A DNA stretch of 64,000 bases from Ailurus styani (Eukaryota; Chordata; Mammalia; Carnivora; Ailuridae). The stretch lies in contig LNAC01001831.1 of the NCBI GenBank assembly GCA_002007465.1, positions 24,109-88,108 on the forward strand. Reading direction: 5' to 3'. The position numbers and the translations under genes were made by a program. Shown in pieces: positions 1 through 10,517 of the stretch (the first letter of the stretch is position 1; each line of letters begins with the position of its first letter). The notes beneath the pieces are model-generated. The model worked only from the letters and a program-made list of their open reading frames with translations, was not told where the DNA came from and made no database searches.

Positions 1-429
1 TGTTTATTTTTTAACTTAAGTATTATAAAATCACTTCATCTACTAATTAATTTTTATTTATCGAATGGTAGTCATGCCACTGTACTCTCCAAGCAGCTGT
101 AGACACGCAAAAGATATTATTAGGTGTCATATAAGAAAATGTTTTTCTAAACTGTATTTGTGAACCTAACTGTATTCTCAAGTAACGAAATAGTATGAGA
201 TTTTGTTCATGGAGATTAGAAGCAAACATTACACACATTGTGTGAGAGAGAGAGAGAGACAGAGGAAGACATGCTGAGATAAAAGAGGGCTGAGCCCCAC
301 TTTCAGGAGGCATTACTGAAGCACTTGCTCTCCAAGTTCATGGTCTCATTATCTTTCCCTCCCTCTCTCTATCTCTAGCCTCTACTTGCTCCGGTTTATC
401 ATGCACAGCTCTACCATGGTGCCCTTTCT
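1..429. other. AT-rich DNA, no gene seen
   Basis: I see no exon, RNA gene or recognisable repeat, only a short GA run near 245-262. The small reading frames here have no family resemblance. Confidence 0.5.
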
Positions 430-800
430 AAAATGCAAATTCGATCTCGTTTCTCTGCTGCTCAAGGTCTTTCAGGATATACAACAACACTTTCTCAGCA
501 GGCTTCCAAACAAACATTAGCCATTTCTGGTATATAAGCTCCTCTCTGGCCAGACCAGGCTCCCTGTGCTTTCCAGAACACTGCTAATCTCCAGCATTTG
601 CCCATGCTATTGCTCTGCCTGACCCTTGTCCGCACTGTTGATCACTTCATCCTTGGTGCAAGGATGGTGTTTGCTTCTGTGAATTGCAATGATTTGAATC
701 CTCATCTGTCCTCTCCCATTAGAGGATATGCTTCTTGGATGAAAGCCCTCTGTATTTATACTTCTATCCTCAGGGTCTAGGGCATAGTAAGTGATCCTTA
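430..800 (+). repeat. LINE-2 3'-end remnant
   Basis: The stretch keeps the order of an L2 3' end: a 'ctgctcaaggtctttcagg' type block, a 'cccatgctattgctctgcctg' type block near 600, and an ending that resembles 'aggg..tagggcatagtaagtg' near 775-795. It is heavily diverged, as expected for an element older than the carnivore radiation. The 60-codon frame inside it is not a gene. Confidence 0.6.
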
Positions 801-805
801 TCTTT

Positions 806-1157
806 TTTAAATGACTGATTTAAATGCTCGCAAATGTTTTCTGGTTAAATAAACTGTCTAATATAGGTCACTAGACAAAAACATCTCAGAAAAAATATTA
901 TTTTCAGAAAACATATACCAACTATTGATGGGCATGGTCTAATCTCTATGAACAGCTTTTTCAACAGCTGATTTTTATTTTGATCTTGAAAATGTTCCCT
1001 TTGCCATCTTTGAGTTAAGGGACTGGAGTTCCTGGAATGGACTCCCTTTTAGAAGGCTAATTAATAGAGGAAAACGCTACAGTATTCCTCTTTGCCCATT
1101 CTTGTTTTTCATGAGTGGGCTAGTATTTCTTAAGTAAATAATATATTTAGTTCTGGG
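806..1157. other. Unique AT-rich DNA
   Basis: No gene or repeat family recognised. Confidence 0.4.
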
Positions 1158-1464
1158 GATGTGGAAATGTCTTTATAGCCTCACTTAGAAACAGGCACAT
1201 GTGAGGTCATATTTGTTTAACAAAGGAATGAAGGAACAGGCAGGATCCAAAGGTGGAGGTAGTTTTTACTAGTGAACGGGAAGAAATAAGGGCATGAACA
1301 TCTCCTGCCATTTTCTCCTTTGCCAATACTACACAAAACCCTACTTGATGCTGATCTGGAAATGAGATGTGGAAATGTCTTTATAGCCTCACTTAGAAAC
1401 AGGCACATGTGAGGTCATATTTGTTTAACAAAGGAATGAAGGAACAGGCAGGATCCAAAGGTGG
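1158..1464. repeat. Perfect 99-bp direct repeat, two copies
   Basis: Positions 1158-1256 and 1366-1464 read identically by eye over 99 bases, separated by 109 bases of different sequence (period 208). The unit has no terminal inverted repeats and matches no transposon I know. It is the first of three such local duplications within 1.3 kb. Confidence 0.9.
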
Positions 1465-1602
1465 CTCTATGGCCAAGTTCAGGCCATGTGTAACAAGATA
1501 ATAATTTGAGGACTTTTTATTCTTGTGGTAGAGAAACTTACAAAAGAATCTTTCAAGTTACTGCCCCCCACATAAAGGTCACCTCCATGGTGGATAATCT
1601 CA

Positions 1603-1947
1603 TAGCATTAAGAACATCACAGTTTTAGTCTAAAGCATGGGCGGAAAAAAAAAAGGTAGAGGGGGTGGCCAAACCATTTAGAAGCTTGGTGCAATAAGGT
1701 TTTTAAGGTTCACAACTTTGGTCTTATAAGCAGTTCTTTGGTAGTCTTAAAGGACAGCCTCCCCTAGAGCTGCTAAGCTTCATATGAAATAAAGATAGAA
1801 AAGTAGCATTAAGAACATCACAGTTTTAGTCTAAAGCATGGGCGGAAAAAAAAAAGGTAGAGGGGGTGGCCAAACCATTTAGAAGCTTGGTGCAATAAGG
1901 TTTTTAAGGTTCACAACTTTGGTCTTATAAGCAGTTCTTTGGTAGTC
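1603..1947. repeat. Perfect 144-bp direct repeat, two copies
   Basis: Positions 1603-1746 and 1804-1947 are identical over 144 bases by eye, including a run of ten A's, and are separated by 57 bases (period 201). A conserved A-run in both copies implies a very recent duplication or an assembly duplication. Confidence 0.9.
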
Positions 1948-2229
1948 AAAGATGTCTGCTTCTCCCTTGTACCTTGAGTAAATCATCTTCCCTCTAAATA
2001 TCAGTAAAATCCCAGCACGAAACAAATGAATTTGTATTTAAAACAATACCGTGAACCAACACAAGGTAGGCTACTGACACAATGGCATAGGGGTGCTGAT
2101 GCAGAACTTGCTCATAATGCTGTCACCTGATGTACATACTGACATTGAGACTGATGAGACAGCAGGCTTGGATATATCAAAGAGGCTGGCAATCATAAAA
2201 CGTACCAGGATCACCTAAGAGAATAGAGG

Positions 2230-2414
2230 AAAAGATACAAACACCATGGCTATGCAGTCCCATAGGGCATAGGCTTCTTCCATTTTGACCCACTAGAGTT
2301 ACTGAAAGCTGATATGAGACAGAAAAGATACAAACACCATGGCTATGCAGTCCCATAGGGCATAGGCTTCTTCCATTTTGACCCACTAGAGTTACTGAAA
2401 GCTGATATGAGACA
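2230..2414. repeat. Perfect 92-bp tandem repeat, two copies
   Basis: Positions 2230-2321 and 2323-2414 are identical, adjacent but for one base (period 93). On the minus strand the repeat keeps an 87-codon frame open, which explains that frame; I do not regard it as a gene. Confidence 0.9.
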
Positions 2415-3524
2415 CACAAGCACATAGAGATGAGGAACACATTGGAGATGGCAAGAAGTTCACCTTGCTCACCTCTAAAACTCCAACAAAAGGAATTTAA
2501 AGGCTGGGGCTCAGGCTTATTAAAGATACTATATTGACTTAGATTATAAATACAGGATTTTACATATTAATGGATATTGATTACTTTCTGCATGGAAAAT
2601 TCTCAACAACTCAAAAATCTTATTTAGAATATAAAATATATAGGAAAGAGGTTTTGGCTGAGGTTTACTTTCCGACTCTTTGTAATAAGAGTAGAAAGAA
2701 AGCAGATGCTTAAAATATTTAAGAGGACAAATTGTTTTCAAATATCCCAAGACCCTATGTAGTCATTCTTATTTAAAAAAGTGTATGCTAATTGCAAGTA
2801 ACTTTTAACCACTTATCACTGAACATGCTATAACAATCAATTTGGGAAAAGGAAATGGTGCCTTATTTTGAGATGGTATAAAGTCCTGAAAATGCTGTTG
2901 TTATAATTGAATTTTACATTAGAACATTCAATTGGTGTAGACACCAAACTAACCAGACACCAAACCAAACTAATTGGTTTAAGATGCTGTGATTTTTCTG
3001 TTTACCTAAGAAATTGTTCATAGATTTATAATTTTTTTCTAGAATTTTTGCAAACCTGTATGTAGGAGGAGCTCTATTAAAATATTAAGACCACCAAGGA
3101 CTCAATGGTATGTTTTTTTCTCTTTCTCTATAAAGAAAAACAAAAAGAGACTCCAATAAATGTAGAGTTTGTGTTTGATGCTTTAAAATAACCAGGGGTT
3201 ATGAAGAATGTTCACTCTTTGTCTGATAAAGGCAGACCTTCCCAAAGTGTGTGTCCTGTTATTGTCAAGCATGTTGGAATCCCTAGCAGAATGTTTTGAT
3301 TCAAATATTTTACATGAATACAGAGAATCATTATTGTTGCTTCCATGAGGAAAAAGTGCATCAAAGTTAAAACCATAACAACAAGAGCAGAAACTCTTCA
3401 ATTGGCCATTTCTCTTGTGCCAGTCCTCTCTTTTCCATTTGTATGTTACAGTAAGAAGCTCTTCATGACTAGACTATTAAAATGACTGAATTGGCCTTTT
3501 GTGCCCCATTCTTAAATGGTCTTT
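2415..3524. other. Unique DNA, no gene seen
   Basis: AT-rich sequence without a recognised repeat or coding signature. The short frames are of random size and composition. Confidence 0.4.
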
Positions 3525-3725
3525 AAGCCTCACCTTCATCACATCATTGCCCTGCTCAGAAGCTGTCCAAGGACTGAGTTCCTTAGCCCACTTAGAGATC
3601 AAGCACTGGGTGAATTAGGTCCTCTCCCTTTTGTGCCTACTGCCCCCAACACATTTCACTCAGTCCAGGAGTACTGCTCACTGCCCTTAACATGATGCTC
3701 CCACTCCTCTCCATTAGGGCGACTT
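3525..3725 (+). repeat. LINE-2 3'-end remnant
   Basis: The succession 'ccctgctcagaagctgtcc', a cytosine-rich middle and 'catttcactcag..cca' is the diverged 3' portion of L2 in the plus orientation. Confidence 0.5.
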
Positions 3726-3938
3726 CAGGACAAATACACACACATACTATATATCTATATTTATCTACATCTCCTTCTCTCTCATATATATATATAATTT
3801 ATCCTTAAAAGGAAGACGAATATTAGATGGAGGGAACACTACAAGACATATGAAATCTCACAAGATCTTAGATTTTATCTACAGTTTCTTGGGAAAAGGA
3901 TAAAGAGAGCTAAGAAACATTTCAGTTACAAGAAGAAA

Positions 3939-3942
<4 letters not shown>

Positions 3943-3998
<56 letters not shown>
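3943..3998. repeat. (TG)28 microsatellite
   Basis: Uninterrupted TG dinucleotides for 56 bases, just upstream of a SINE. The length suggests it is polymorphic. Confidence 0.97.
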
Positions 3999-3999
<1 letters not shown>

Positions 4000-4028
4000 T
4001 ATGATTTTGTTCACTGAAAAGTTTCTGG

Positions 4029-4249
4029 AGAGGGTCACCTGGGTGCCTTACTGGGCTAAAGCCTCTGCCTTCTGCAGAAGGTCATGATCTCAGGGTCCTG
4101 GGATCTAGCCCTGCATCTGGCTCCCTGCTCAGCAGGGAGCCTGCGTCTTCCTCTCTCTCTGCCTGCCTCTCTGCCTACTTGTGATCTCTCTCTCTCCATC
4201 AAATAAATAAATAAAATCTTTAAAAAATTTTTAATAAAGAAAAATAAAG
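4029..4249 (+). mobile_element. CAN-SINE
   Basis: tRNA-Lys-like head near 4033-4055, pyrimidine tract and AATAAA tail. It is flanked by the 12-bp target duplication aaaagtttctgg at 4017-4028 and 4250-4261. A third partial copy of that target (4279-4290) and an unresolved base at 4262 follow. Confidence 0.93.
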
Positions 4250-4292
4250 AAAAGTTTCTGGNTTAAAAAAGAAAAAAAGAAAAGTTTCTGAA

Positions 4293-5303
4293 GAAAAAGA
4301 GTAAAGTATGCATTCATAATTTTTCAAACTTTTTACCTTTAATATTTTTATGTCATTCACTCTCTTGTGTCAGATGAGGGACATAAACAAAGCTAACTAG
4401 TAAGCTGGACTGATGCTTTTTGCTTAATTATAAAAATAGATACTCCCTGAAGTTCATCAACTGCATCATTCTTTGGTTGCAGGAACTGAATATCTTGATT
4501 TCTCATATGGTCATTAATAATAGATATGTCCACCATTGTGTCTTAGCCCCCACATGGCCAGATTGTATATGGCTGGGCTGCAGAGGAAGTTCACAGAATG
4601 GGAACTAGCTACACACAGCAGGGAGCCCAAGAGAAGGGAGGCACTGAGAAAGAACCTGGTATCACAAAAGCAGGATGGCATATTCTTATGAGTTACATTA
4701 GCCTATTTTATTTCTCATCCCTGCTACTACTACTTCATTAAAAGAAAGAAGGCAAGTTATTTACTCAATCAATCAGATTTTTCTTTGAAGGATCCTAACT
4801 CTTTTGAACTTAGGTTATTGGGAGGTAGGTACCTTAATATGAGATCATTTAAAGCTATTAATTTCCTACATTGAAAGGAATTCTGAAAATGTCCACATTG
4901 TTTAATTTTCTCTACAACCTACTGTCCTCCAACTGCACCAAATATATCAAAGGACTTAGCTTCTTTCTCCTTTTGATCCAGGACCTCTCTCCTTTAAAAA
5001 AAATCTTGCTGATCATTGACCTCAATGAAACATGTTGTCAACTCTAAACTCATTCTAGATGTTTTGAAAAAAAGATCATTTGAAGATCAGTGCAATGTAA
5101 ATTTTTTTTAACTCTCTGACACTCAGTTTTTAGGGAACAACAACAACAATTTTTTTTTAATCTAGAGTTATGGGAGGGAAGGGGGGGGAAAAGGATGCAT
5201 TAGTGAGAACGGTGGGAATTTTTAACTAAGCAGAAAGTAGCCCCAAAGGTGTATTCCTGGGAGTGGACACTTTAATGGAATTTTAAGTACTTTTTTTAAA
5301 AAA
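4293..5303. other. Unique DNA, no gene seen
   Basis: AT-rich, with homopolymer T and G runs at 5103-5190. No gene or repeat family recognised. Confidence 0.4.
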
Positions 5304-5314
5304 CAAATACTGTG

Positions 5315-5533
5315 GGCGCCTGGGTGGCTCAGGGGTTAAAGCCTCTGCTTTCGGCTCAGGTCATGATCTCAGTGTCCTGGGATCAAGGCCAATAAATAAA
5401 AAATCTTTAAAAAGGGGGCCTGCTTCCTCCTCTGCCTGCCTCTCTGCCTACTTGTAATCTCTCTCTCTGTGTCAAATAAATAAATAAAAAATCTTTAAAA
5501 AAAAAACAAACAAAAAAAAAACAAAAAAAACCC
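5315..5533 (+). mobile_element. CAN-SINE with an internal copy of its tail
   Basis: The head starts normally at 5315. At about 5391-5414 the usual centre is replaced by an AATAAATAAAAAATCTTT tail-like segment, then the normal 'gcctgcttcctcc' body and a second tail follow. The target duplication caaatactgtg (5304-5314 and 5534-5544) shows that the whole chimera lies between one pair of target sites. Confidence 0.92.
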
Positions 5534-5544
5534 CAAATACTGTG

Positions 5545-7721
5545 CATATAAGGAATTAAATAACCAAAGACAGAATTTAGACCTAAGCAGACATTACAAG
5601 CCACAATGAATTTAATCAGAACTTTCACATAAGCCTCTGTGGGCAGTTGGCCATGTCCCCCACATTATCTGTGGGACTGACTGAGTGTCACTGCCACTAA
5701 TGGAAATTAGCCCCCTGTTTGTTGTTGCCATGGCAATGCACCATTCAGAGGCATGTCATGTTCACAGATCAGTAGCAAGAGCACTGTTGCAGACACACAA
5801 GTGCTCTCAGCTTTTGACCATCAACAGAAATTCACTCCGCAGTCTGTCAGGAAAGAGTCTCTAAGGTGAAGCAGCACCAGAGCTGGGATGACCATCCCTT
5901 CCTTCTTCCTTTGTCACTGGGGCACTATTATCATTAAAATAAGGGTGTGGTGCATAAACAATGAATCTTGGATCACTGAAAAAAATAAAAGAAAATAAAA
6001 AAATAAAGTACAGTAGACAACCATGAGTAAAAAGTAACTCTGAATTTTCATGAATCCACTCATTCACAAACACTGTCAAAGAAGGTGCAAGAGTTCAAGA
6101 GAACCCAGAGGGTCAAAGAGAGGACTAGTTTTAAATTTGTGCTTATTGAACCTGGAAATGACATCGTCTGTTAGATGTAATCTTATTCTTACCATAGCAA
6201 ATCAAATCATGCTGACTGGCACCAACATCCAAGGCGATTCAGCACCATGAAAGGTGACTGGGAGCAAAAGGGGTCATATCTTTGTGGCACTGCTCTGAGA
6301 AATAGACACAGACATGTGTGGGAATATTCTACAAAGAATACATTTCTCCCCAAAGTGAAAAGCAAATCCTGCCCACAGTCTCTAAAGGGAGTGGGTATTC
6401 TCTGCTATAGATATATTCAGATTTCAAACTGAAGGTGTAAATACGAGGCTTTTAAGATCCAAAATGTTAGAGTAAGTCACAGGTATTGTGCAAGATGTTC
6501 TCATTTGTATGTAAGAAGTGATAAAGGGTGAGTGAGATGCATTTTGAGAAAGGTATTTTTCCCAGTTGGAAATATGGTTTTTATTAAATTAGGGATAATT
6601 TTCACCAAGCATGAAATACGCGAGTAAATCAGACATGTTGAAAAACACTTCTGTAAATGTTTATCTGTGTTGTCCAATACAGAGTCCGGGGCTAATTATG
6701 GCAATCCAGATTCACAGTTTCCTTGGGATCCTCTTTTATGTGGGGGTTGTGTTGCTGGTCCAGAACGGGGTCATCTGGAAACAGAAGTAACACCACTTCA
6801 TGCTGCTTGGGAATCACAGTGGAACTTGGTTCTAGGGGTAGAAACATGAAATCAGAACCAAGACTTCCTGAATTAGAAAAGCAGTCCTGCTGGTTACTCT
6901 GTGGGTGGGGGTGGGGGCATGGGGTGCCTTGGGCAGGGCAGGGAGGTAGGGAGAAAGAACTTCTTAATCATGTTTGTTTCCCTCCTGGTTCAGCAGTTCA
7001 AGGACAGTATTTTGCGGAATTTGATCAGAATTTAAGGTTGCACGACCCTGTTTTCCTGCAGGTCCCTGAATTGAGGTTAATCAGAGAGCAAGCCTGTGGG
7101 GAGGCAGCCCACAACACTCACACTGTGTTTAAGACTGATATGGCAAAGCTTTGTCCTCTGCCTGTCTGGATCATGTGGTCCAAGAAAGGTTTGCTTATTG
7201 AAAAAGCAGACAGTAGAGTCATACCATTATGGCTATGATTATGTGAGCTTCAAGGAAATGCTATTGAATACCTCAGTTGGGGCATAAACACTTAATATTA
7301 ACAAAACCATAGACAGTAAAAATGGCTTGGCAGACTTCTTTCTTCCATGAAACTTAGTGGAACCGTACAACCCTAGGAATGCTTTCTCTGCTATAGATAA
7401 AGAGAAATCCAAGGATGACTAAGTCTCTCACACAACAAATGCTGCTTTTTTAATGCACTACTGAATTATCAGATTAAATGACATGTGTGTTAGTCTCAAA
7501 TGTCACTTTCACTGTATCCTGTAATCTCTAATGCTGAGGCCACTGAAATATAGGTAAAGGATCCTAAACTGAAGAAAAAAGCAAAAAAGAAACAGATGAG
7601 AAATGAAAAAGATAAAGGAGTTTCGAAAGGTTCAGTCACCTAAGAAAGACCAGAAAGGGTTGAAAGATATGGGACTAGGACAGTATGGATAAGAAGAAAA
7701 ACCAAGGGAATCTACCTTATT
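5545..7721. other. Unique DNA, no gene supported
   Basis: The longest frame is 171 codons on the plus strand (6723-7238). It shows no domain, and a second frame shadows it, so I leave it unannotated. No repeat recognised. Confidence 0.4.
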
Positions 7722-7737
7722 AATATCACACAAAGGG

Positions 7738-7931
7738 GGCGCCTGGGTGGCTCAGTGGGTTAAAGCCTCTGCCTTCGGCTCAGGTCATGATCCCAGGGTC
7801 CTGGGATCGAGGCCCACATCGGGCTCTCTGCTCGGCAAGGAGCCTGCTTCCTCCTCTCTCCTCTCTGCCTGCCTCTCTGCCTACTTGTAATCCCTCTCTC
7901 TGTGTCAAATAAATAAAAAATTAAAAAAAAA
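7738..7931 (+). mobile_element. CAN-SINE, young copy
   Basis: Full head, body and tail close to the commonest form in this window. A perfect 16-bp target duplication aatatcacacaaaggg (7722-7737, 7932-7947) points to a recent insertion. Confidence 0.96.
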
Positions 7932-7947
7932 AATATCACACAAAGGG

Positions 7948-8661
7948 ATCCAAAGGAAAAGGATGGCCATGTGGATGGAACTTAATGAATCCATGTCAGG
8001 TGAGAATCCTACACCCGTTGGACACTAGCATTAGGCACTCCCATATCCTGAATTCTGAATTAGTATCATGTTTAAGAAATGAAAAGAAACAAAAATCACC
8101 TGTTTTAAAGATTGAGAATTGAGGGGAAAGGTGAGTATTTTTTTTGTCTTCACCACACTTCGTTTTTGGACTGAAGAAAGCTCACTAAGTAGGTATTCGG
8201 GTTGGGGTGTGGGTGCTACCATCTACCACTCCCATGTTTACCCTAGGGGCCACCATGGAGCCCAAGCTCCAGAGAACCTCCAGAAAAACATTCAGGCTGG
8301 CTCTGTCACCCATGACTTAGGGGGCTCAGGTCCCTGGGGCCATGTGAAAACCTCAAGTGCTAGATGAGAGTCATCGTGAGTCTTTCTTCCTCACCATCCA
8401 CATTTCCTGAGTAACAACCCATTGCCCCAGTCTTGTCATGGTTATCACTTAGGATCACTCACTTACACAGATATGTGGATGAGGGGTGGGATGATAAGAT
8501 CATTATTAGGTCCACATCTAATGTTAGGGATAATCTGTTCACACACAGAGTGTCCTAAATCAAGACCAGCCACGTAAGTTGCAGGGCCCTTGAAAATGAA
8601 AATACAGGTTCCCTTGTTTAAAAAAAAGAAAAAGAAAAAGAAATAATTTTGCTTCTGTGGC
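7948..8661. other. Unique DNA before the provirus
   Basis: No gene recognised. The A/AG-rich run at 8619-8642 is simple sequence. The provirus target site begins at 8662. Confidence 0.4.
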
Positions 8662-8667
8662 CAATCC

Positions 8668-9678
8668 TGATGTGAGCCGTCTGCTTGGTAGAAGCGGTGA
8701 ACCCCCTCTGCAAGGCATGGGACACCACCCTCCTGCAAGGCGAGGAGAATTGCAATGGGTAAAGCATTACTCACCCCCTTCCATTTAAAAGCGGCTTGCA
8801 GCTCAAATGACGCATATTAATATGAATGGTAAGAATAGACTAGATTTGTTAAGCATAGGTTGGATTTGTTATTTGTAGATCCCGTATTATTAATCAACGA
8901 AAATATATATAAACATAGTTACTAGGAAAAACACAGTCTGATTGTAAATAATTTACTTTTTCCAGGTATAGATAATTTACTCTTTCTATAGATAAACAGG
9001 CCCGAGTAGAGTCCAGAATAACTGCCAGAGAAAGAATCTGGCGCCATGCTGTGCCTCCCCCAGGATAGGTAGCATTTAACTTTAGGGCTTAATGACCTTA
9101 CACAGAACCCTTGATTTACAACAGAACTATGAGTAACCATAAAAAGGGGTTTCCATGGGATTACAATACAGATAAGTGAAGCAGGCCTCATCAATCAGGC
9201 CTCTGAAAAAACACCAGGTACATCTACAAAGGTTCCTTTGATCAGTAAATAAACATCCTGGTTGTGTCTTTGTTTTTTTTTTGTTTTTTGTTTTTTTAAA
9301 TCTGTGTTCATGAGATTTTTATTTTTTTTTTATTATTTATTTATTTATTTGACAGAGAGAGACATCACAAGTAGTCAGAGAGGCAGGCAGAGGGAGAGGG
9401 GGAAGCAGGCTCTCTGCTGAGCGGAGAGCCTGATGCGGGCCTCGATCCCAGGACCCTGAGATCATGACCTGAGCCGAAGGCAGAGGCATTAACCCACTGA
9501 GCCACCCAGGTGCCCTGTCTTTGATCATCCTCTGTTACAATGATATAAATAAAGTACCCCGAGCCCTGAGGTTTTGGGAGATTCCTGAACATAATTCGAG
9601 TCCGTCTCCTCATTTCACATCACTGATACCGTCCTTTCCTTCGGAGACCCCTGGACCTGCTGGAGCTGGACTCTGGCA
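8668..9678 (+). repeat. 5' LTR of the provirus
   Basis: Begins TGATGTGAGCC and ends GGCA. Without the SINE and one copy of its target site (251 bp) it measures 760 bp, the same as the 3' LTR. A TATA-like tatataaa lies at 8906-8913 and an AATAAA signal at 9548-9553. About 31 single-base differences, mostly transitions, separate it from the 3' LTR (hand count). Confidence 0.93.
9273..9515 (-). mobile_element. CAN-SINE inside the 5' LTR
   Basis: Antisense copy with a T-rich start and the head at its right end. Target duplication tgtctttg at 9265-9272 and 9516-9523. The 3' LTR reads straight through the empty site, so this insertion is later than the provirus. Confidence 0.96.
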
Positions 9679-9680
9679 AG

Positions 9681-9698
9681 TGGCCCCCAAACAGGGAC
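9681..9698 (+). promoter_or_regulatory. Primer-binding site, tRNA-Lys3 type
   Basis: tggcccccaaacagggac starts two bases after the LTR end. It matches the 3' end complement of tRNA-Lys3 at 16 of 18 positions, the primer type used by MMTV and lentiviruses. The two mismatches are probably decay. Confidence 0.85.
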
Positions 9699-9704
9699 CT
9701 GAAG

Positions 9705-9706
9705 GT
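9705..9706 (+). promoter_or_regulatory. Possible major splice donor
   Basis: The context gaag/gtaatc lies just downstream of the primer site, where retroviral leaders usually carry the donor for the env message. Position and motif are the only evidence. Confidence 0.35.
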
Positions 9707-9835
9707 AATCTCTCTTCGCATATGTACTCTCAAGGACGGATAGGCCCCTGCCTCAGGGTGCTGCAGACCCGCCGTAGTCAGGTTTTGGAACGGGGCAGTA
9801 GGTCAGAACCTAGAAGTGTCGGTTTACGAGTTTTT

Positions 9836-10030
9836 GAGAAGCAAAGGAACCTTCTGAAAAGTCAGAATGAGAAGCAGTATGCCATACAGAATCTAAAGAA
9901 AGCGGAGTCTGTATAGAAATAATTCAGAACTTGAGAAGCAGTGTGCCATACTGAGTCTAAAGAAAGAGGACTCTGTATAGAAATAATACAAAACTTGAGA
10001 AGCAAAAGAGCCTTCTGAAAAGTCAGAATG
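9836..10030 (+). repeat. Leader repeats before gag
   Basis: Two imperfect 64-bp tandem units (9869-9932 and 9933-9996; 7 differences by eye) are bracketed by two near-identical 34-bp blocks (9836-9869 and 9997-10030). The second 34-bp block ends in the ATG that starts the matrix frame; the first block has the same ATG out of use at 9867. The leader therefore grew by a 161-bp duplication plus an inner one. Confidence 0.85.
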
Positions 10031-10210
10031 GGACACACAGAATCTAAGGAAAGAAATATGTTCATAGAAATTATAAAAAGAATGTTACAAAAGACTGGGG
10101 TTAAAGTTAGTGATGGTCAGCTTACAAAATTTTTAGACTTTGTAGATACATGCTGCCCCTGGTTCCCTAAAGATGAGACCTTGAACTTAGGTACTTGGCA
10201 TAAAGTATAA
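10028..10210 (+). pseudogene. gag: Gag matrix N-terminus, truncated
   Basis: The 60-codon frame opens with Met-Gly, the myristoylation context of retroviral matrix proteins. It has a basic/hydrophobic helix region (residues 8-30) and a C-C-P-W-F-P motif near residues 41-46, typical of betaretroviral matrix. Matrix lines the inner face of the viral membrane. The start is the ATG at the end of the second leader repeat. The frame stops after residue 60, exactly where the first copy of the 310-bp noncoding block begins, so matrix is cut by that block. A family matrix would be roughly twice as long. Confidence 0.7.
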
Positions 10211-10515
10211 ATAGTTGTTTTCTTTTGCCTGCGCAGAAAACCAGTTTCTATGTTTGGTTTTGTCAGATTCTTAAAACTTGGTAAGGTTTTAACAAAAGTT
10301 CAAGATTAAATTGTAAATGAAGCCTCTTTAACTCCTTAGCCCTTTTCCTTTGTATGCTAAGTTATTCAGGAAGTACTACTAAACAATAAACCTTAGGTTA
10401 CAGTTGGGTGAATACCGTAACTATTCTGGAGGTTATACCAATTCCTAAAGTTTTAACGTTTCAATAAGGGGTTAAAGTATAATAAGGTATATATATATAT
10501 ATAAGGTAATTATTA
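10206..10515 (+). repeat. 310-bp internal block, copy 1
   Basis: Noncoding sequence running from tataaatag to ggtaattatta, repeated at 11839-12345. It holds a pyrimidine-rich stretch ending in gcgcag at 10231-10236, like a splice acceptor, and a TA repeat near its end. It interrupts gag matrix. About nine substitutions separate the two copies, close to 3%. Its origin is unknown to me. Confidence 0.9.
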
Positions 10516-10517
10516 TA

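Noticed and set aside
1158..2414. CRISPR-like array
   Set aside because: Each unit has only two copies, far too long and of unrelated sequence; the genome is mammalian.
2177..2440. 87-codon minus-strand frame with an internal repeat
   Set aside because: The repeat is the 92-bp DNA duplication seen in translation, not a protein repeat.
6723..7238. 171-codon plus-strand frame
   Set aside because: No domain, compositional bias from a GGGTGG run, shadowed by other frames, and no promoter or splice context; open by chance.
9681..9698. tRNA gene
   Set aside because: Only the 18-base complement of a tRNA end; there is no cloverleaf, and its place after the LTR makes it a primer site.
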